Assembly (NCBI RefSeq): GCF_014207375.1
Contig: NZ_JACHEE010000005.1
Span: 1 to 64,000 of the forward strand
Length of the DNA: 64,000 nucleotides
Origin: Arthrobacter sp. AZCC_0090
GTDB lineage: Bacteria > Actinomycetota > Actinomycetes > Actinomycetales > Micrococcaceae
Direction: 5' to 3'
The first letter of the stretch is position 1, and each line of letters starts with the position of its first letter. Shown here piece by piece: positions 26,220-34,918 of the stretch. Made by a program: the position numbers and the translations under genes. A model generated the notes under the pieces. That model worked only from the letters and a program-made list of their open reading frames with translations. It was not told the DNA's origin and did no database searches.

Positions 26220-26690
26220 ATGCTGTTCGGTGATTTGGGTCCGCTGCTGCGGCCGCTCAGCCGGCGGTTAGCGGCCGCAGGTTGGTGCGCTGCCGCCGTC
26301 GGGCTCGTCTGCGGACTGGCGATAGCCGTTGGTGCGGGAGTGCGATTGTCACCATCGATGCAGGCGGTCCAGGAGGTGGGACTGGCTGCGACGGGCGCCG
26401 CAGCCCTCTTCCTCGGCCTTGCCGCCGCGTGCCAGCCACCGTCCGTCCGGCAGGCTGACGATCCCGAACCGGGGTTCCAGACAGGCGCCGCCGATCAGGT
26501 GCGCAGCTTCCTTTTTGCCGCGGTCGTCATGCTGCTCGGCGCAGTTGGCTTCGCTGCCGCGGGCTGGATTTCGCCCAGCGGCCCGTCGCCGCAAAGCATA
26601 GCGTTCAGCCAGATCTTCCTGCTGGGGGCATCCAGCTGTGGGCTGACGTTCCTGCTGCTCAACAAGGTCCTTCCGACGGGAAAGCGCTGA
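26220..26690 (+). CDS. Four-helix membrane protein of unknown function
   Basis: The 156-residue protein has four predicted membrane helices (about 20-40, 50-70, 95-117, 128-148) separated by short loops, including a polar loop QADDPEPGFQTGAADQ. The start at ATG 26220 has GAAGGA very close upstream. No family was recognised. It is divergent from the HTH_42 gene. After its stop, the bases up to 26902 show no gene. Confidence 0.7.
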   Translation: MLFGDLGPLLRPLSRRLAAAGWCAAAVGLVCGLAIAVGAGVRLSPSMQAVQEVGLAATGAAALFLGLAAACQPPSVRQADDPEPGFQTGAADQVRSFLFAAVVMLLGAVGFAAAGWISPSGPSPQSIAFSQIFLLGASSCGLTFLLLNKVLPTGKR

Positions 26691-26902
26691 AGCGCTTCCT
26701 GCAGGCACGTTCCTAGGGGCACGTTTCGAACGTTCGGTAGAACAAGGCGCGCCCTCTTCCTAGCAGATGGACGTGAAGCACCCGTGCCAACACTCAATTT
26801 TCGCCCGCGGCCCACCTCATTTATGACTTTTGCCACTCATTCGCCGATTCCGCTTACAAACTGATCGCACGTCGTCCCGGGCGTTTGAAAAAGGTGGACT
26901 TG

Positions 26903-28042
26903 ATGGCAACGCGAACAAGAATCAGTGCAGCAACAGTTGCAATCGGAATTGCCTTGTTGGCCTTCAGCCACAGGTTGCTCTGGCAAAAGACAAGGCGGGT
27001 CCCGCGCAGCCGGCACCTCCGGCCGTCGAGGCGAAACCCGTTGCAAAGCCGGATACGGAATCATCTGCGTCGATCCAGCGAGTCATCTGGCGGACCATCG
27101 ATCGCAGGAACCATCAGGTGGTCGCTGGGGACCAGTCGGCCAGGGCCTATGAAGTTGGCCAAGACGTCGCGCCCGACGTTGTTGCCTCAACCGAGCAGGA
27201 ATACACGAAACTACACAAGCGCCGGGACGAGCTGGCAACCTACGGGGTCGTCTTTACCGGCAGCCGGTCCGAGGTCACGGTCAAAGAACTCAGCGTGGCG
27301 GATGAAAGAGCGTCAGCCATTGTCTCTGAGGCGACCCATTGTCGTATGCGCCTCAGGACGGGACACAGAGTCCTGACCAGATCTACGTCTACGAACAGAA
27401 GTTCGAACTTGTGAAAACAGGGGCCACATGGAAGATCACGGGCACCCGACCGACCAAGCCAAGTCCCATGTCTCCGACAACCGTCATCGCCCCCGCTGAC
27501 CAGACTGTTCCGTCAGTGCGCTCACAGAAGGAACCAGCTCACGGCGCCAAAATCTACCGGGATGCGAAAGGCAATCCGGCCCGGCTTCCCAAGGAACTTC
27601 AGGATCTGAAGAACCTCGGACCCAACGGCGAGCCAAAAGGCCAGGGAGCCGCACCGACGGCAACGCCGATAATGCTGACGGCCGGGACGAGTTACAACTA
27701 CTACAACATGATCGTCTATGCCGCGACGTGGTTTAACGGGCACAACTGGCAATATCACAACTACGACGGGGGCCTCGGGGACTGCACCAACTTCGTCTCC
27801 CAAGCTTTGGCCGCCGGCGGCTGGCAACAAGTAGGGTCGGCTTCTTCTGGGAGCGAACCGATCCCAATAAGTGGTACCACAGCAATCCCGACTCTCACAC
27901 GTGGAGCGGAGCGCAAAACTTCTTCCGTTTCGCCATCAATTCCGGAAGGACCTACGAACTTTCCTACTTGGCGAGTATGGGTCCAGCTGACATCATGCAG
28001 ATCGACAAGCGAAACGCCACCTACTTTGCCCTCCGCACCTAG
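26903..28042 (+). pseudogene. Secreted amidase_6-domain protein broken by three frameshifts
   Basis: Translation begins at ATG 26903 with the signal peptide MATRTRISAATVAIGIALLA. Continuity then requires a frame change near 26960 (to LQPQVALAKDKAG), near 27335 (from SAIVSEATH to LSYAPQDGTQ) and near 27835 (from GDCTNFVSQALAAGGWQQ to FFWERTDPNKWYHSNPDSH), ending at TAG 28040-28042. The C-terminal half is the amidase_6 domain, with the Cys in LGDCTNFVSQAL and the His in DSHTWSGAQNFFRF. Each step changes the frame as the loss of one base would, and the three sum to three. The protein would have about 380 residues. It is either a recently decayed gene or the result of sequencing errors. Confidence 0.8.
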
Positions 28043-28054
28043 ATCGGGGACTAC

Positions 28055-28486
28055 GTGAAACGGTTACTCCAAGTTATCTGCGCAGCCCTGATACTGCTCA
28101 CGCTGTCGGCGTGCGATCCATACAGTGGGCTGCCTAGCCCACAACCGGAACTGCGGGACAAGACCGTCCAGAGAGTGATGTCCTATCTCCATGCCAAAGA
28201 CGCCGCCGGCCTTAAAACCATGGCCCCGGCGGAATTCGCTGAAGTCGAGAAGGACGCCGATGACTGGATCAGGAAATGGGGTGGGGTCAATGACACCGAC
28301 TACCGGGTCTCGTATAGGGCCCCTGGCGGCACAACGAATTATGACGCCACCGTCCAGGCAAAGTCGGCCGATGGCGCAGCAATTACTATCACCATCTGGC
28401 TGAGCTGGGTAGAAGACCGCTGGGAGATCGGGCCTCTGGGGCACTATCCAGGAAGCCCACCCGCCGATGTCCCGAAAAACAAATAG
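28055..28486 (+). CDS. Lipoprotein of unknown function
   Basis: The 143-residue protein starts at GTG 28055 and has a lipoprotein signal peptide with the lipobox LSAC (Cys20) after LLQVICAALILLT. The mature part is a small mixed domain (VMSYLHAKDAAGLKTMAP; ITIWLSWVEDRWEIGPLGHY) that resembles the NTF2-like/DUF4878 group of small extracellular folds. It starts 12 bp after the broken amidase gene and was presumably cotranscribed with it. The role is unknown. Confidence 0.78.
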   Translation: MKRLLQVICAALILLTLSACDPYSGLPSPQPELRDKTVQRVMSYLHAKDAAGLKTMAPAEFAEVEKDADDWIRKWGGVNDTDYRVSYRAPGGTTNYDATVQAKSADGAAITITIWLSWVEDRWEIGPLGHYPGSPPADVPKNK

Positions 28487-28525
28487 GCCCAGCGGAAGGA
28501 GCTACTGACCTGGCTCCAACCGAAG

Positions 28526-29593
28526 CTACAACGCCAAACCGATCAGCAGCGGTTCCGGATGCAGCTCGATGCCAAAACGCTCGACGACGCCACGGCGCAC
28601 CTCGCGCGCGATTGCCACCATGTCCTCCGCGCGAGCCTCTCCCCTGTTGGTGATGGCCAGGGTGTGTTTGGTGGAGAGGGAGGCACGGCCACCTGACACA
28701 CTCGCGGGATCGAGTCCGAACCCCTTTGCGAATCCGGCCTGATCGATCAGCCAGGCCGCCGAAAGCTTCACGAGGCCATCGCTTCCCGCCGGGTACTGCG
28801 GTGCGCCCTCCGGCAGGGATGCAGCCGCGGCGGCCGGAACAATCGGGTTGGTGAAGAAGGAACCCGTGGAATACGTGTCCCTGTCCGAAGCGTCCAGGAC
28901 CATGCCCTTGGAGGCACGCAGCCGCAAGACTTCCCGCCGGACATCGTTGGAATACGCGCGCTTCCCGGCCTCGACGCCCAGGGACCGGGCTAGCTCTGCG
29001 TAACGGATGGGTGCGCTCATGCGTCCGAGCGCCAACTGGAACTCAACCGTCAGCACCACGTAACGGGGCGAACCCTGGATAGTGGTCTGCTTGAGGATGG
29101 AGTCCCGGTAGCCGAACTTGAGCTCCGAGTTGGTGAAGGTTTGCACAGCGTTGCGTTCACGGTCCCACGTGCGGACAGCTGCGATGGTCTGGGAGACGTC
29201 GGCACCGTAGGCGCCCACGTTCTGTACCGGGGCGCCGCCCGTCGCTCCGGGGATGCCGGAGAGGGCCTCCAGCCCGGACCACGCGTGCAGCACGGAATGC
29301 TCCACGAGAGCATCCCAATTGTGCCCTGCTTGGACCACCACCGAGACTCCGCCACAACTATCTTCCGAGTTGACGGTGAATCCTTGCGAAGCGATCTTGA
29401 GCACGGTGCCTGGGTATCCGGCGTCGGAGATCAACAGATTGGATCCGCCACCGATGATGAGCAGCTTCTCGCCGGCAGCATCCGCCGAACGGACGGCGTC
29501 GATGATTTCGGCCTCGGTGCGGGCCTCCACAAAGGTGCCGGCAGGGCCACCCACAGCGGCCGTGGTCAGTTCGGAAAGCATCGTCTGGGTCAC
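28526..29593 (-). CDS. murB: UDP-N-acetylenolpyruvoylglucosamine reductase
   Basis: The 355-residue flavoenzyme makes UDP-MurNAc in peptidoglycan synthesis. Motifs are LLIIGGGSNLLISDAGYPGT, GLEALSGIPGATGGAPVQNV, STGSFFTNPIV with the catalytic Ser, and the C-terminal HPEPLLIG with the conserved Glu. GTG 29593 (MTQTMLSEL) is preferred, with AGG about 9 bp upstream; ATG 29581 is an alternative. It follows the MFS gene on the same strand after a 53-bp gap. Confidence 0.94.
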   Translation of the reverse strand: MTQTMLSELTTAAVGGPAGTFVEARTEAEIIDAVRSADAAGEKLLIIGGGSNLLISDAGYPGTVLKIASQGFTVNSEDSCGGVSVVVQAGHNWDALVEHSVLHAWSGLEALSGIPGATGGAPVQNVGAYGADVSQTIAAVRTWDRERNAVQTFTNSELKFGYRDSILKQTTIQGSPRYVVLTVEFQLALGRMSAPIRYAELARSLGVEAGKRAYSNDVRREVLRLRASKGMVLDASDRDTYSTGSFFTNPIVPAAAAASLPEGAPQYPAGSDGLVKLSAAWLIDQAGFAKGFGLDPASVSGGRASLSTKHTLAITNRGEARAEDMVAIAREVRRGVVERFGIELHPEPLLIGLAL

Positions 29594-29646
29594 CAATCAA
29601 GCCTAGCGGGGATTGCCAGCGCGAGCCGACTCAAGAACGCGCTGGC

Positions 29647-30957
29647 TCAAGAACGCACTGGCTCAGGGGCGCGCTTCCGCGAGACGGGCGCCAGGAAGAA
29701 GCTCGCGACGAGCAGGACCAGGACTGCGAGCAAGGAATGCAGGATGCCGAAGTGCTCCGCCAGCAGGCCCAACAGCGGCGGACCGCAAAGGAAAGCCCCA
29801 TAGCCGATCGTGGACACCACCGAAACCCGGGCCGCTGCGTGGGCTGGATCGTCCGCGGCAGCGGACATGCCCACCGGGAAACCCAAGGAAGCACCGAGCC
29901 CCCAGATGGCCAGGGCCACGAAGGCCAGCCACGGCACCGGCGAGAAGACAAACAGCGCCAGGCCGACCACGGCAGTCGCCGAACACCAACGCATCACCGG
30001 AACGCGGCCAAAGCGGTCCAGGACCACCGTCCCGGCAAAGCGTCCCACCGTCATGAATGTCACGAAGATTCCATAGCCCACGGCTCCGGCAGCATCGGAT
30101 TGGCCGTGGCCATCTGCCAACGCCAAGGCCACCCAGTCCCCCGCCGCGCCCTCAGCCAAGGCGAGCCCCAGGACGAGCAGGCCGAGCAGGAGGGTCCTGC
30201 GTTCACGCCAGGCCCGGGCCACCATGCGTTTACTGTCCAGTGGTTCGGCCGGTTTCTGCTGGCCGGGCTGGATGATGGGCAAGGGACCGGTTGAAGGATC
30301 TTCGAAGGTGTCCAGCTTTTCGGGCTTGAAGGCCTTGGCTGGTGCTACCGGCGTCGAGTCCGCACGGAACCAGGCAGCGGCTGTCACCACTGAGACGGCG
30401 ACCACCAGGCCGGCCGCAGCCAGATGCCAAAAGACCGGCAGTCCCGCTGCAGCGGCCCAAGCACCAAGTCCTGCGCCCGCAACGGTGCCAAGGCTGAAGG
30501 ATCCGTGGAGGCGGGGCATGATGTGCCGTTCAAGGGCGCGTTCCAGCGATGCTCCCTCGACATTCGACGCCGTATTCCAGCTGGCTGTGCCGAGGCCGAT
30601 CACCATGAGCCCGGCCGCCACCACCACAGCGTTGGCCAGCACCGACGTGCCAAAACCAGCGACCGCCAGGCCGAGGCCCACCATGGCACCGCCGATTCGT
30701 GTGGTCAGGCGTGATCCAAGCCGGATCACGATCACCCCGGAAGCGGACACAGAGAGGAACGATGCCACCGTCATGCACATCAACAAGAGGCCTACAGTGC
30801 CAGGCGTCAGGTGCAATCCGTCGCGAATGGCGGGCAATCTGGACACCCAGGACGAGAAGGCCAGGCCGCTCGCGCCGTACGCGACCACCACAGCATTGCG
30901 CCACCGCGACAAATCCGCCGCGGTGGCGCGAGGTGCTGATTGTTGCAGCCTGCTCAA
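29647..30957 (-). CDS. MFS transporter (YbjJ-like)
   Basis: The 436-residue protein has about 12 membrane helices and a long central loop (about residues 200-245, with PEKLDTFEDPSTGPLP). Motifs AFSSWVSRLPAIRDGLHL in helix 1 and IGYGAFLCGPPLLGLLAEHF in helix 11 are typical of the YbjJ-like/fucose-permease-like branch of the family. The start is TTG 30957, which overlaps the upstream MaoC stop as TTGA. The substrate is unknown. It lies between the dehydratase pair and murB in one minus-strand operon. Confidence 0.88.
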   Translation of the reverse strand: MSRLQQSAPRATAADLSRWRNAVVVAYGASGLAFSSWVSRLPAIRDGLHLTPGTVGLLLMCMTVASFLSVSASGVIVIRLGSRLTTRIGGAMVGLGLAVAGFGTSVLANAVVVAAGLMVIGLGTASWNTASNVEGASLERALERHIMPRLHGSFSLGTVAGAGLGAWAAAAGLPVFWHLAAAGLVVAVSVVTAAAWFRADSTPVAPAKAFKPEKLDTFEDPSTGPLPIIQPGQQKPAEPLDSKRMVARAWRERRTLLLGLLVLGLALAEGAAGDWVALALADGHGQSDAAGAVGYGIFVTFMTVGRFAGTVVLDRFGRVPVMRWCSATAVVGLALFVFSPVPWLAFVALAIWGLGASLGFPVGMSAAADDPAHAAARVSVVSTIGYGAFLCGPPLLGLLAEHFGILHSLLAVLVLLVASFFLAPVSRKRAPEPVRS

Positions 30958-31391
30958 GCGAGCTTCACAACGGCCTGGGACTTCATGAGGACCTTCTGCC
31001 CGGCAAAGGTGACGGTCAGGTCGATGCGCGCGGTGCGGGCTTCGGCGTCGAGCGCTCCCACCACTCCGGCAACCTCGATCACGGCACCGGGCTCGCTGGT
31101 ACCCGTGGTGTCGGCGACGAGCACCGGTTTGGTGAAACGCGTCTGGTAGTCGACGACGGCGGCAGGGTCGCCTGCCCAGTCGCTCACCAATTGCACGGCC
31201 GAACCCATGGTGAACATGCCGTGCGCTATGACGCCCGGCAGCTCGACGCCGGTGGCGAAGGCTTCGTTCCAGTGGATCGGGTTGAAGTCGCCGGACGCGC
31301 CCGCGTACTTGACGAGGTCCTGGCGGGTGACCTCGATGCTGCGGGTGCCGATTTCCTGCCCGACGGTGAGTTCTTCAAGTTTCAAGGTCAT
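30954..31391 (-). CDS. MaoC-like hydratase/dehydratase (HadB-like)
   Basis: The 145-residue hot-dog-fold protein has the catalytic hydratase-2 motif in YAGASGDFNPIHWNEAFA, with the Asp and His in place, and GVIAHGMFTMGSAVQLV. In mycobacteria the homologue HadB pairs with HadA or HadC to make 3-hydroxyacyl-ACP dehydratase. The upstream gene ends 2 bp before it and encodes the matching HadA/HadC-like subunit, so a heterodimer is likely. The physiological substrate in this organism, which lacks mycolic acids, is not known. Confidence 0.9.
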   Translation of the reverse strand: MTLKLEELTVGQEIGTRSIEVTRQDLVKYAGASGDFNPIHWNEAFATGVELPGVIAHGMFTMGSAVQLVSDWAGDPAAVVDYQTRFTKPVLVADTTGTSEPGAVIEVAGVVGALDAEARTARIDLTVTFAGQKVLMKSQAVVKLA

Positions 31392-31393
31392 GG

Positions 31394-31855
31394 CTACTGT
31401 CCCTCTCCGCGGACCAGGATGGACGATGTGGTGGTGGCGACCCTTTCGCGCTGGTTATCCTCGCGGACTGCGAAGATTTCCGAACGGGTGGTGATCATGG
31501 CCCCGCCTCCCATGGCGCGGACGCCGTCGACGTGCAGTTCGGCCCGCAACTGATCCCCGGCAACGATCGCGCGGTGGTGCGTGAAGCGCTGGTCGGCGTG
31601 CACCACCCGGCTGAAGTCAATCCCGGAATCCGGGTCCTCGATCAGCTGGGCATCGGCCCGCTGGGCGACGATGATGGCGAAGGTCGGCGGGGCGACGAGG
31701 TCGTCGTGGCCAAGGGCTTTGGCGGCTTCGACGTCGAAGTGGGCGGGATGGGTGGCCTTCACGGCCCGGGCGAACTCCCGGATCTTTTCGCGGCCGACGT
31801 CGTACACCTCTGCGGCAGGGTAGCTGCGGCCCTGCAAATCCGGGTTAATAGTCAT
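31394..31855 (-). CDS. MaoC-like N-terminal dehydratase subunit (HadA/HadC-like)
   Basis: The 153-residue protein is the FAS1-dehydratase-like partner of the MaoC pair. Typical segments are GRSYPAAEVYDVGREKIREF, APPTFAIIVAQRADAQLI and the hot-dog helix stretch ADQRFTHHRAIVAGDQLRAE. It lacks the Asp-His catalytic pair seen in the next gene, as expected for the stabilising subunit. The two genes are 2 bp apart. The order dehydratase pair then murB is commonly seen in actinobacteria. Confidence 0.88.
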   Translation of the reverse strand: MTINPDLQGRSYPAAEVYDVGREKIREFARAVKATHPAHFDVEAAKALGHDDLVAPPTFAIIVAQRADAQLIEDPDSGIDFSRVVHADQRFTHHRAIVAGDQLRAELHVDGVRAMGGGAMITTRSEIFAVREDNQRERVATTTSSILVRGEGQ

Positions 31856-31910
31856 AGTCCAACCCTATCGGCCCTGGCGGCGTCTCCGGATTAGCGTCGA
31901 AGCCGGGCGG

Positions 31911-33410
31911 CTACTCCGCGGTAGGCGGTCCGAACCACGTGGTGAGCGCGTCAGCGAGGCCCACCTGGGTTTGATCTCCCGTCCAGGCCACGTATCCGTC
32001 GGGTCGAATCAGCACCGCGACGGGAGCAGCGACCTCCCCGATTGCCGGAAGCTCCCACACACCACGGTATTCGGCGTCGATCAATTGAACCCGATCTGCC
32101 CATGGGGCGATGTCGAGGCCGCCGGGCTCGCCGAGGTTGAGGAGCACCGGCCGGGCGTCGTGCAGCAGGCTGAAGACGCGCAACGGGCCGCTAGCTGTGA
32201 CCAGCTCGAGATCGGGCATGCGACGTCCCAATAGCGAGTGGCCCTCGCCGACGTCGTAATGGACGTCCAGACCGGACTGCATCGCGGCGAAGCGCTTACA
32301 GGGCTCCTCCATGCCGAGGAGCTCGGCAATAACCTCGCCCACGGCCTTCGTGCGTTCGTCCGGGCGGCGAAGCGCGGTCAGCGCCATCGTATTGCGCAGC
32401 ACGCGGGCAGCCACCGGGTGGCGCTCGGCGTGGTACGTATCAAGAAGGCTTTCCGGTGATGTCCTGTTGACCACTTGGGCAAGCTTCCATCCCAGGTTCA
32501 CCGCATCCTGTACACCGATATTGAGGCCCTGCCCTCCGTCCGGGGCGTGCACGTGGGCGGCGTCGCCGGCCAGGAGGATCCTCCTGTCGCGGTAGGCCGC
32601 AGCTTGCCGCGACATGTCGGTGAACCTGGAAATCCAGATCGGGCTGTGGACCCCGTAATCGGTCCCGCACACGGCAATGAGCGCTTCTCTGAGGTCGCGC
32701 AGGGTCGGTTCGCCCGCGTGCCCGACGTGCTCTTCGGTCACCATGACCCCTACCGGGCCACCATCCTTGTAGACCACCTGGCCGTCGCGGATCTCGTAAT
32801 CCAACTTGCCGAAGGAATGGATGCCAAAGGCATTGTGGTGGATCCCCAATTCGGGTTCCTCGGCCATCTCGACCTGGGCGATCAGGCTGCTGGTGGTCGG
32901 ATCCCAGCCGGGGAACTCGATACCGGCCGCCTTCCGGATGACACTCCGGCCTCCATCGCAACCGACGAGATACTCCACCCGTAACCGCTGGCCGGCGGAC
33001 AGCTCGACATCGACGCCGGTCTCGTCCTGAGCGAAACCGGTCACCTCGCGTCCGTAATAGATCGGTACCGCCAGCTCAGCGACCCAGCCGGCCAGGATGC
33101 GCTCGATATGGTTTTGCCACAGCCCGAGGCCGTAGTTGTGCCGCATGGGAAAGTCGCTGATGTCCAGACGCACGCCAGCGAACCCCGCGACCTGTGCTTT
33201 CTGCCCTTGCGACAGGAACCGGTCAGCGATTCCGCGCTGATCGAGGACCTCGATGGTGCGCGAGTGCAAACCGCCTGCACGTGATCCCGCGAGATCCTGG
33301 TTTGCGCGCCGCTCGACAATCGCGACGTCGACGCCCGCCAACGCCAGCTCGCCCGCCAACATCAGCCCTACTGGACCTGCTCCGACGATCAACACGGCAT
33401 GCTCGGTCAT
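31911..33410 (-). CDS. FAD-dependent aromatic hydroxylase (class A flavoprotein monooxygenase)
   Basis: The 499-residue protein has the three class A motifs: GxGxxG in LIVGAGPVGLMLAGELALAG, the DG motif in LVGCDGGRSVIRKAAGIEF, and the GD motif in RRILLAGDAAHVHAPDGGQG. The C-terminal 110 residues form the thioredoxin-like domain found in phenol 2-monooxygenase and rifampicin monooxygenase relatives. It uses NAD(P)H to hydroxylate an aromatic compound; the substrate cannot be told. It lies 17 bp after the small membrane protein gene on the same strand. Confidence 0.9.
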   Translation of the reverse strand: MTEHAVLIVGAGPVGLMLAGELALAGVDVAIVERRANQDLAGSRAGGLHSRTIEVLDQRGIADRFLSQGQKAQVAGFAGVRLDISDFPMRHNYGLGLWQNHIERILAGWVAELAVPIYYGREVTGFAQDETGVDVELSAGQRLRVEYLVGCDGGRSVIRKAAGIEFPGWDPTTSSLIAQVEMAEEPELGIHHNAFGIHSFGKLDYEIRDGQVVYKDGGPVGVMVTEEHVGHAGEPTLRDLREALIAVCGTDYGVHSPIWISRFTDMSRQAAAYRDRRILLAGDAAHVHAPDGGQGLNIGVQDAVNLGWKLAQVVNRTSPESLLDTYHAERHPVAARVLRNTMALTALRRPDERTKAVGEVIAELLGMEEPCKRFAAMQSGLDVHYDVGEGHSLLGRRMPDLELVTASGPLRVFSLLHDARPVLLNLGEPGGLDIAPWADRVQLIDAEYRGVWELPAIGEVAAPVAVLIRPDGYVAWTGDQTQVGLADALTTWFGPPTAE

Positions 33411-33427
33411 AGCTACACTCCGGTCGG

Positions 33428-33676
33428 TTACTTCTTCAAGCCCTTGCGGATCTGCTGCTTCAAGCCCTTGCGGATCTGCTGCCCGCGGACCACCATGCCC
33501 ACGACATGCAGGACCAGGCCGAGCCCGATCACAGCCAGCGAGGCTAGCGCAAGGCCTTGATTATGTGAGGTGTTGCCGACAATCGTGAGGATGATCCCGA
33601 CGGCGATAAGCCCCATCGCGCTGAAAACCAGCGTCTTGTAGGTGGTGGAAGCAGTTGCCCAGAATTCGTTCAGCAC
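33428..33676 (-). CDS. Small membrane protein with duplicated basic tail
   Basis: The 82-residue protein starts at GTG 33676 and has two predicted helices (about 15-35 and 42-63). It ends in a tandem peptide repeat, QQIRKGLK QQIRKGLK K, encoded by a perfect 24-bp duplication. It is upstream of the FAD monooxygenase by 17 bp and probably cotranscribed. No family was recognised; the two-helix build resembles generic integral membrane proteins of Micrococcaceae. Confidence 0.75.
   Translation of the reverse strand: MLNEFWATASTTYKTLVFSAMGLIAVGIILTIVGNTSHNQGLALASLAVIGLGLVLHVVGMVVRGQQIRKGLKQQIRKGLKK
33434..33481. repeat. Perfect 24-bp tandem duplication inside a small membrane protein gene
   Basis: Two identical 24-bp units occupy 33434-33457 and 33458-33481. 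They add eight residues (QQIRKGLK) in frame. The lack of any difference between the copies points to a recent slippage event. Confidence 0.9.
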
Positions 33677-33703
33677 GACCCAAGTTTAGGCCACGTGCCG
33701 ACC

Positions 33704-33859
33704 CTCGCTCACATATCAACGGTTATGGGCGAACGCACGCTCACATATCAACGGCTATAGGCGAACGCTAGCTCACATCATCTGCGCGGGCGTTTCGGGA
33801 ATTGCCGTCATAAGTGAGCGAGCGTCGTGAAAAAGCCGGAAATAAGTGAGCGAGCGTCG
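33704..33859. repeat. Second inverted array of 32-bp-spaced GTGAGCGAGCG-type units
   Basis: Three units in CGCTCAC orientation begin at about 33706, 33738 and 33770, each 32 bp apart; the first two share the long string CGCTCACATATCAACGG. Two units in the other orientation, ATAAGTGAGCGAGCGTCG, lie at 33810-33827 and 33842-33859, again 32 bp apart. The array fills the gap between the small membrane protein start (33676) and the stop of the CitE-like gene (33871). It matches the array at 111-277 in unit sequence, spacing and position next to a minus-strand stop codon. Confidence 0.8.
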
Positions 33860-33870
33860 GTGGATGCTCT

Positions 33871-34734
33871 TTACAGGGAGGGCTGGACCCCGAAAGCCAC
33901 GGCGAGCTTCATGATCTTCTCGGCGCGGCCCAGTCGCGGAAGGTCGGAGCCGTCGCGGATGACCCTGCCGTTGGCTTCGAAGTCGTTCATGAAGTCGGTG
34001 GCCCAGGCGACATCCGACGGCGTGGGGCTGATGACCTCGTTGATGACCGTGGTCTGGTCGATGGCCAGGCAGAGCTTGCCGGTCATGCCCATGGTCACCG
34101 TGATCCCGGTCTGCTCGCGCAGGATCGGGTGGTTGGTACCGACGGTAGGGCCGTCGATGGGACCCGGGAGGTTGCCCACGCGGCTGGCGACAACCAGCTT
34201 GGCCCGGGGGTAGGCCATCGCCTCGGGCGTGGCGGCCATGCCGGTGTCCCGGCGGAAGTCGCCCGAACCGAAGGCCAGGCGGAAGGCACCCTGGGCGCGG
34301 GCAATGTGGTTGGCTTCCTCGATGCCGAGGGCCGACTCCACGAGGGCCACAACAGGAGTCTTGCCATCCATGCGGTGGAAGGACTCGGTGACCTGGTCCG
34401 CGGACTCGGTCTTGGCCAGCATGACGCCCAAGAGACCGGGCGTGCCGCGGAGACCGGCGAGGTCATCGGCCCAGAACGGGCTCGTGGCGTCGTTGATGCG
34501 AACCCAGGCCTGGCCGCCAGCGGTCAGCCAGTTGATGACGTTGTCGCGGGCAATGTCCTTCTGGGACGGGTCCACCGCGTCTTCGATGTCAAGGATGATG
34601 GCGTCCGCGCGCGATGAGGCCGACTGGTCGAAAAGCTCCGTCTTCATGGCATTCACGAGGAGCCAGGAGCGGGCAATGTCTGCGGGAATGTTGCGGGTGG
34701 ACCGAATGGATTCGGCGGCGGTGCTAGACGTCAT
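33871..34734 (-). CDS. CitE-like aldolase/lyase (HpcH/HpaI family)
   Basis: The 287-residue protein belongs to the HpcH/HpaI aldolase and citrate-lyase beta-subunit-like family. Motifs are DAIILDIEDAVDPSQKDIAR with the metal-binding acids, VRINDATSPFWADDLAGL, PVVALVESALGIEEANHIA with the second metal ligand Glu, and LAFGSGDFRRDTG. It probably cleaves or forms a CoA or malyl-type thioester. No citrate lyase alpha or gamma subunits are nearby, so it is not part of a classical complex. The specific substrate is unknown. Confidence 0.88.
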   Translation of the reverse strand: MTSSTAAESIRSTRNIPADIARSWLLVNAMKTELFDQSASSRADAIILDIEDAVDPSQKDIARDNVINWLTAGGQAWVRINDATSPFWADDLAGLRGTPGLLGVMLAKTESADQVTESFHRMDGKTPVVALVESALGIEEANHIARAQGAFRLAFGSGDFRRDTGMAATPEAMAYPRAKLVVASRVGNLPGPIDGPTVGTNHPILREQTGITVTMGMTGKLCLAIDQTTVINEVISPTPSDVAWATDFMNDFEANGRVIRDGSDLPRLGRAEKIMKLAVAFGVQPSL

Positions 34735-34830
34735 GTATCTACCGTATCCGGCCAGCCGCCAGGAACGCTAAGAATAGGGCGCAGGTGTGAGCATCAATAC
34801 GAACAAAACGATTGTGACAGGCCGTCCCAC

Positions 34831-34896
34831 CCCAACTAGCTCGCAGTTGTTGTCGTTATGCGCCGCGAAAACGACAACAACTGCGAGTCAGTTGGG
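34831..34896. repeat. Palindromic repeat, copy 1
   Basis: Arms of 27 bp (34831-34857 and 34870-34896) pair with two mismatches around a 12-nt loop; the core is CTCGCAGTTGTTGTCGTT and its complement. Copy 2 lies at 39023-39088. Similarity extends about 25 bp past the right arm (TTTGGCGCACTTTGGGGAGC against TTTAACGCGCTTTAGGGGAGC). Copy 1 lies in the divergent gap between the CitE-like gene and the sulfur operon, so it is not in a normal terminator position. It behaves as a dispersed palindromic element. Confidence 0.85.
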
Positions 34897-34918
34897 TTTG
34901 GCGCACTTTGGGGAGCCC

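Noticed and set aside
31911-33410. Naming the FAD monooxygenase as rifampicin monooxygenase (Rox)
   Set aside because: It shares the class A fold and C-terminal domain, but the specific Rox pattern is not clear enough to assign that substrate.
33704-33859. Possible CRISPR array from regularly spaced repeats
   Set aside because: Units are about 12-18 bp with 14-20 bp intervals, the orientation flips within the array, intervals are partly repeated, and no cas genes are present.
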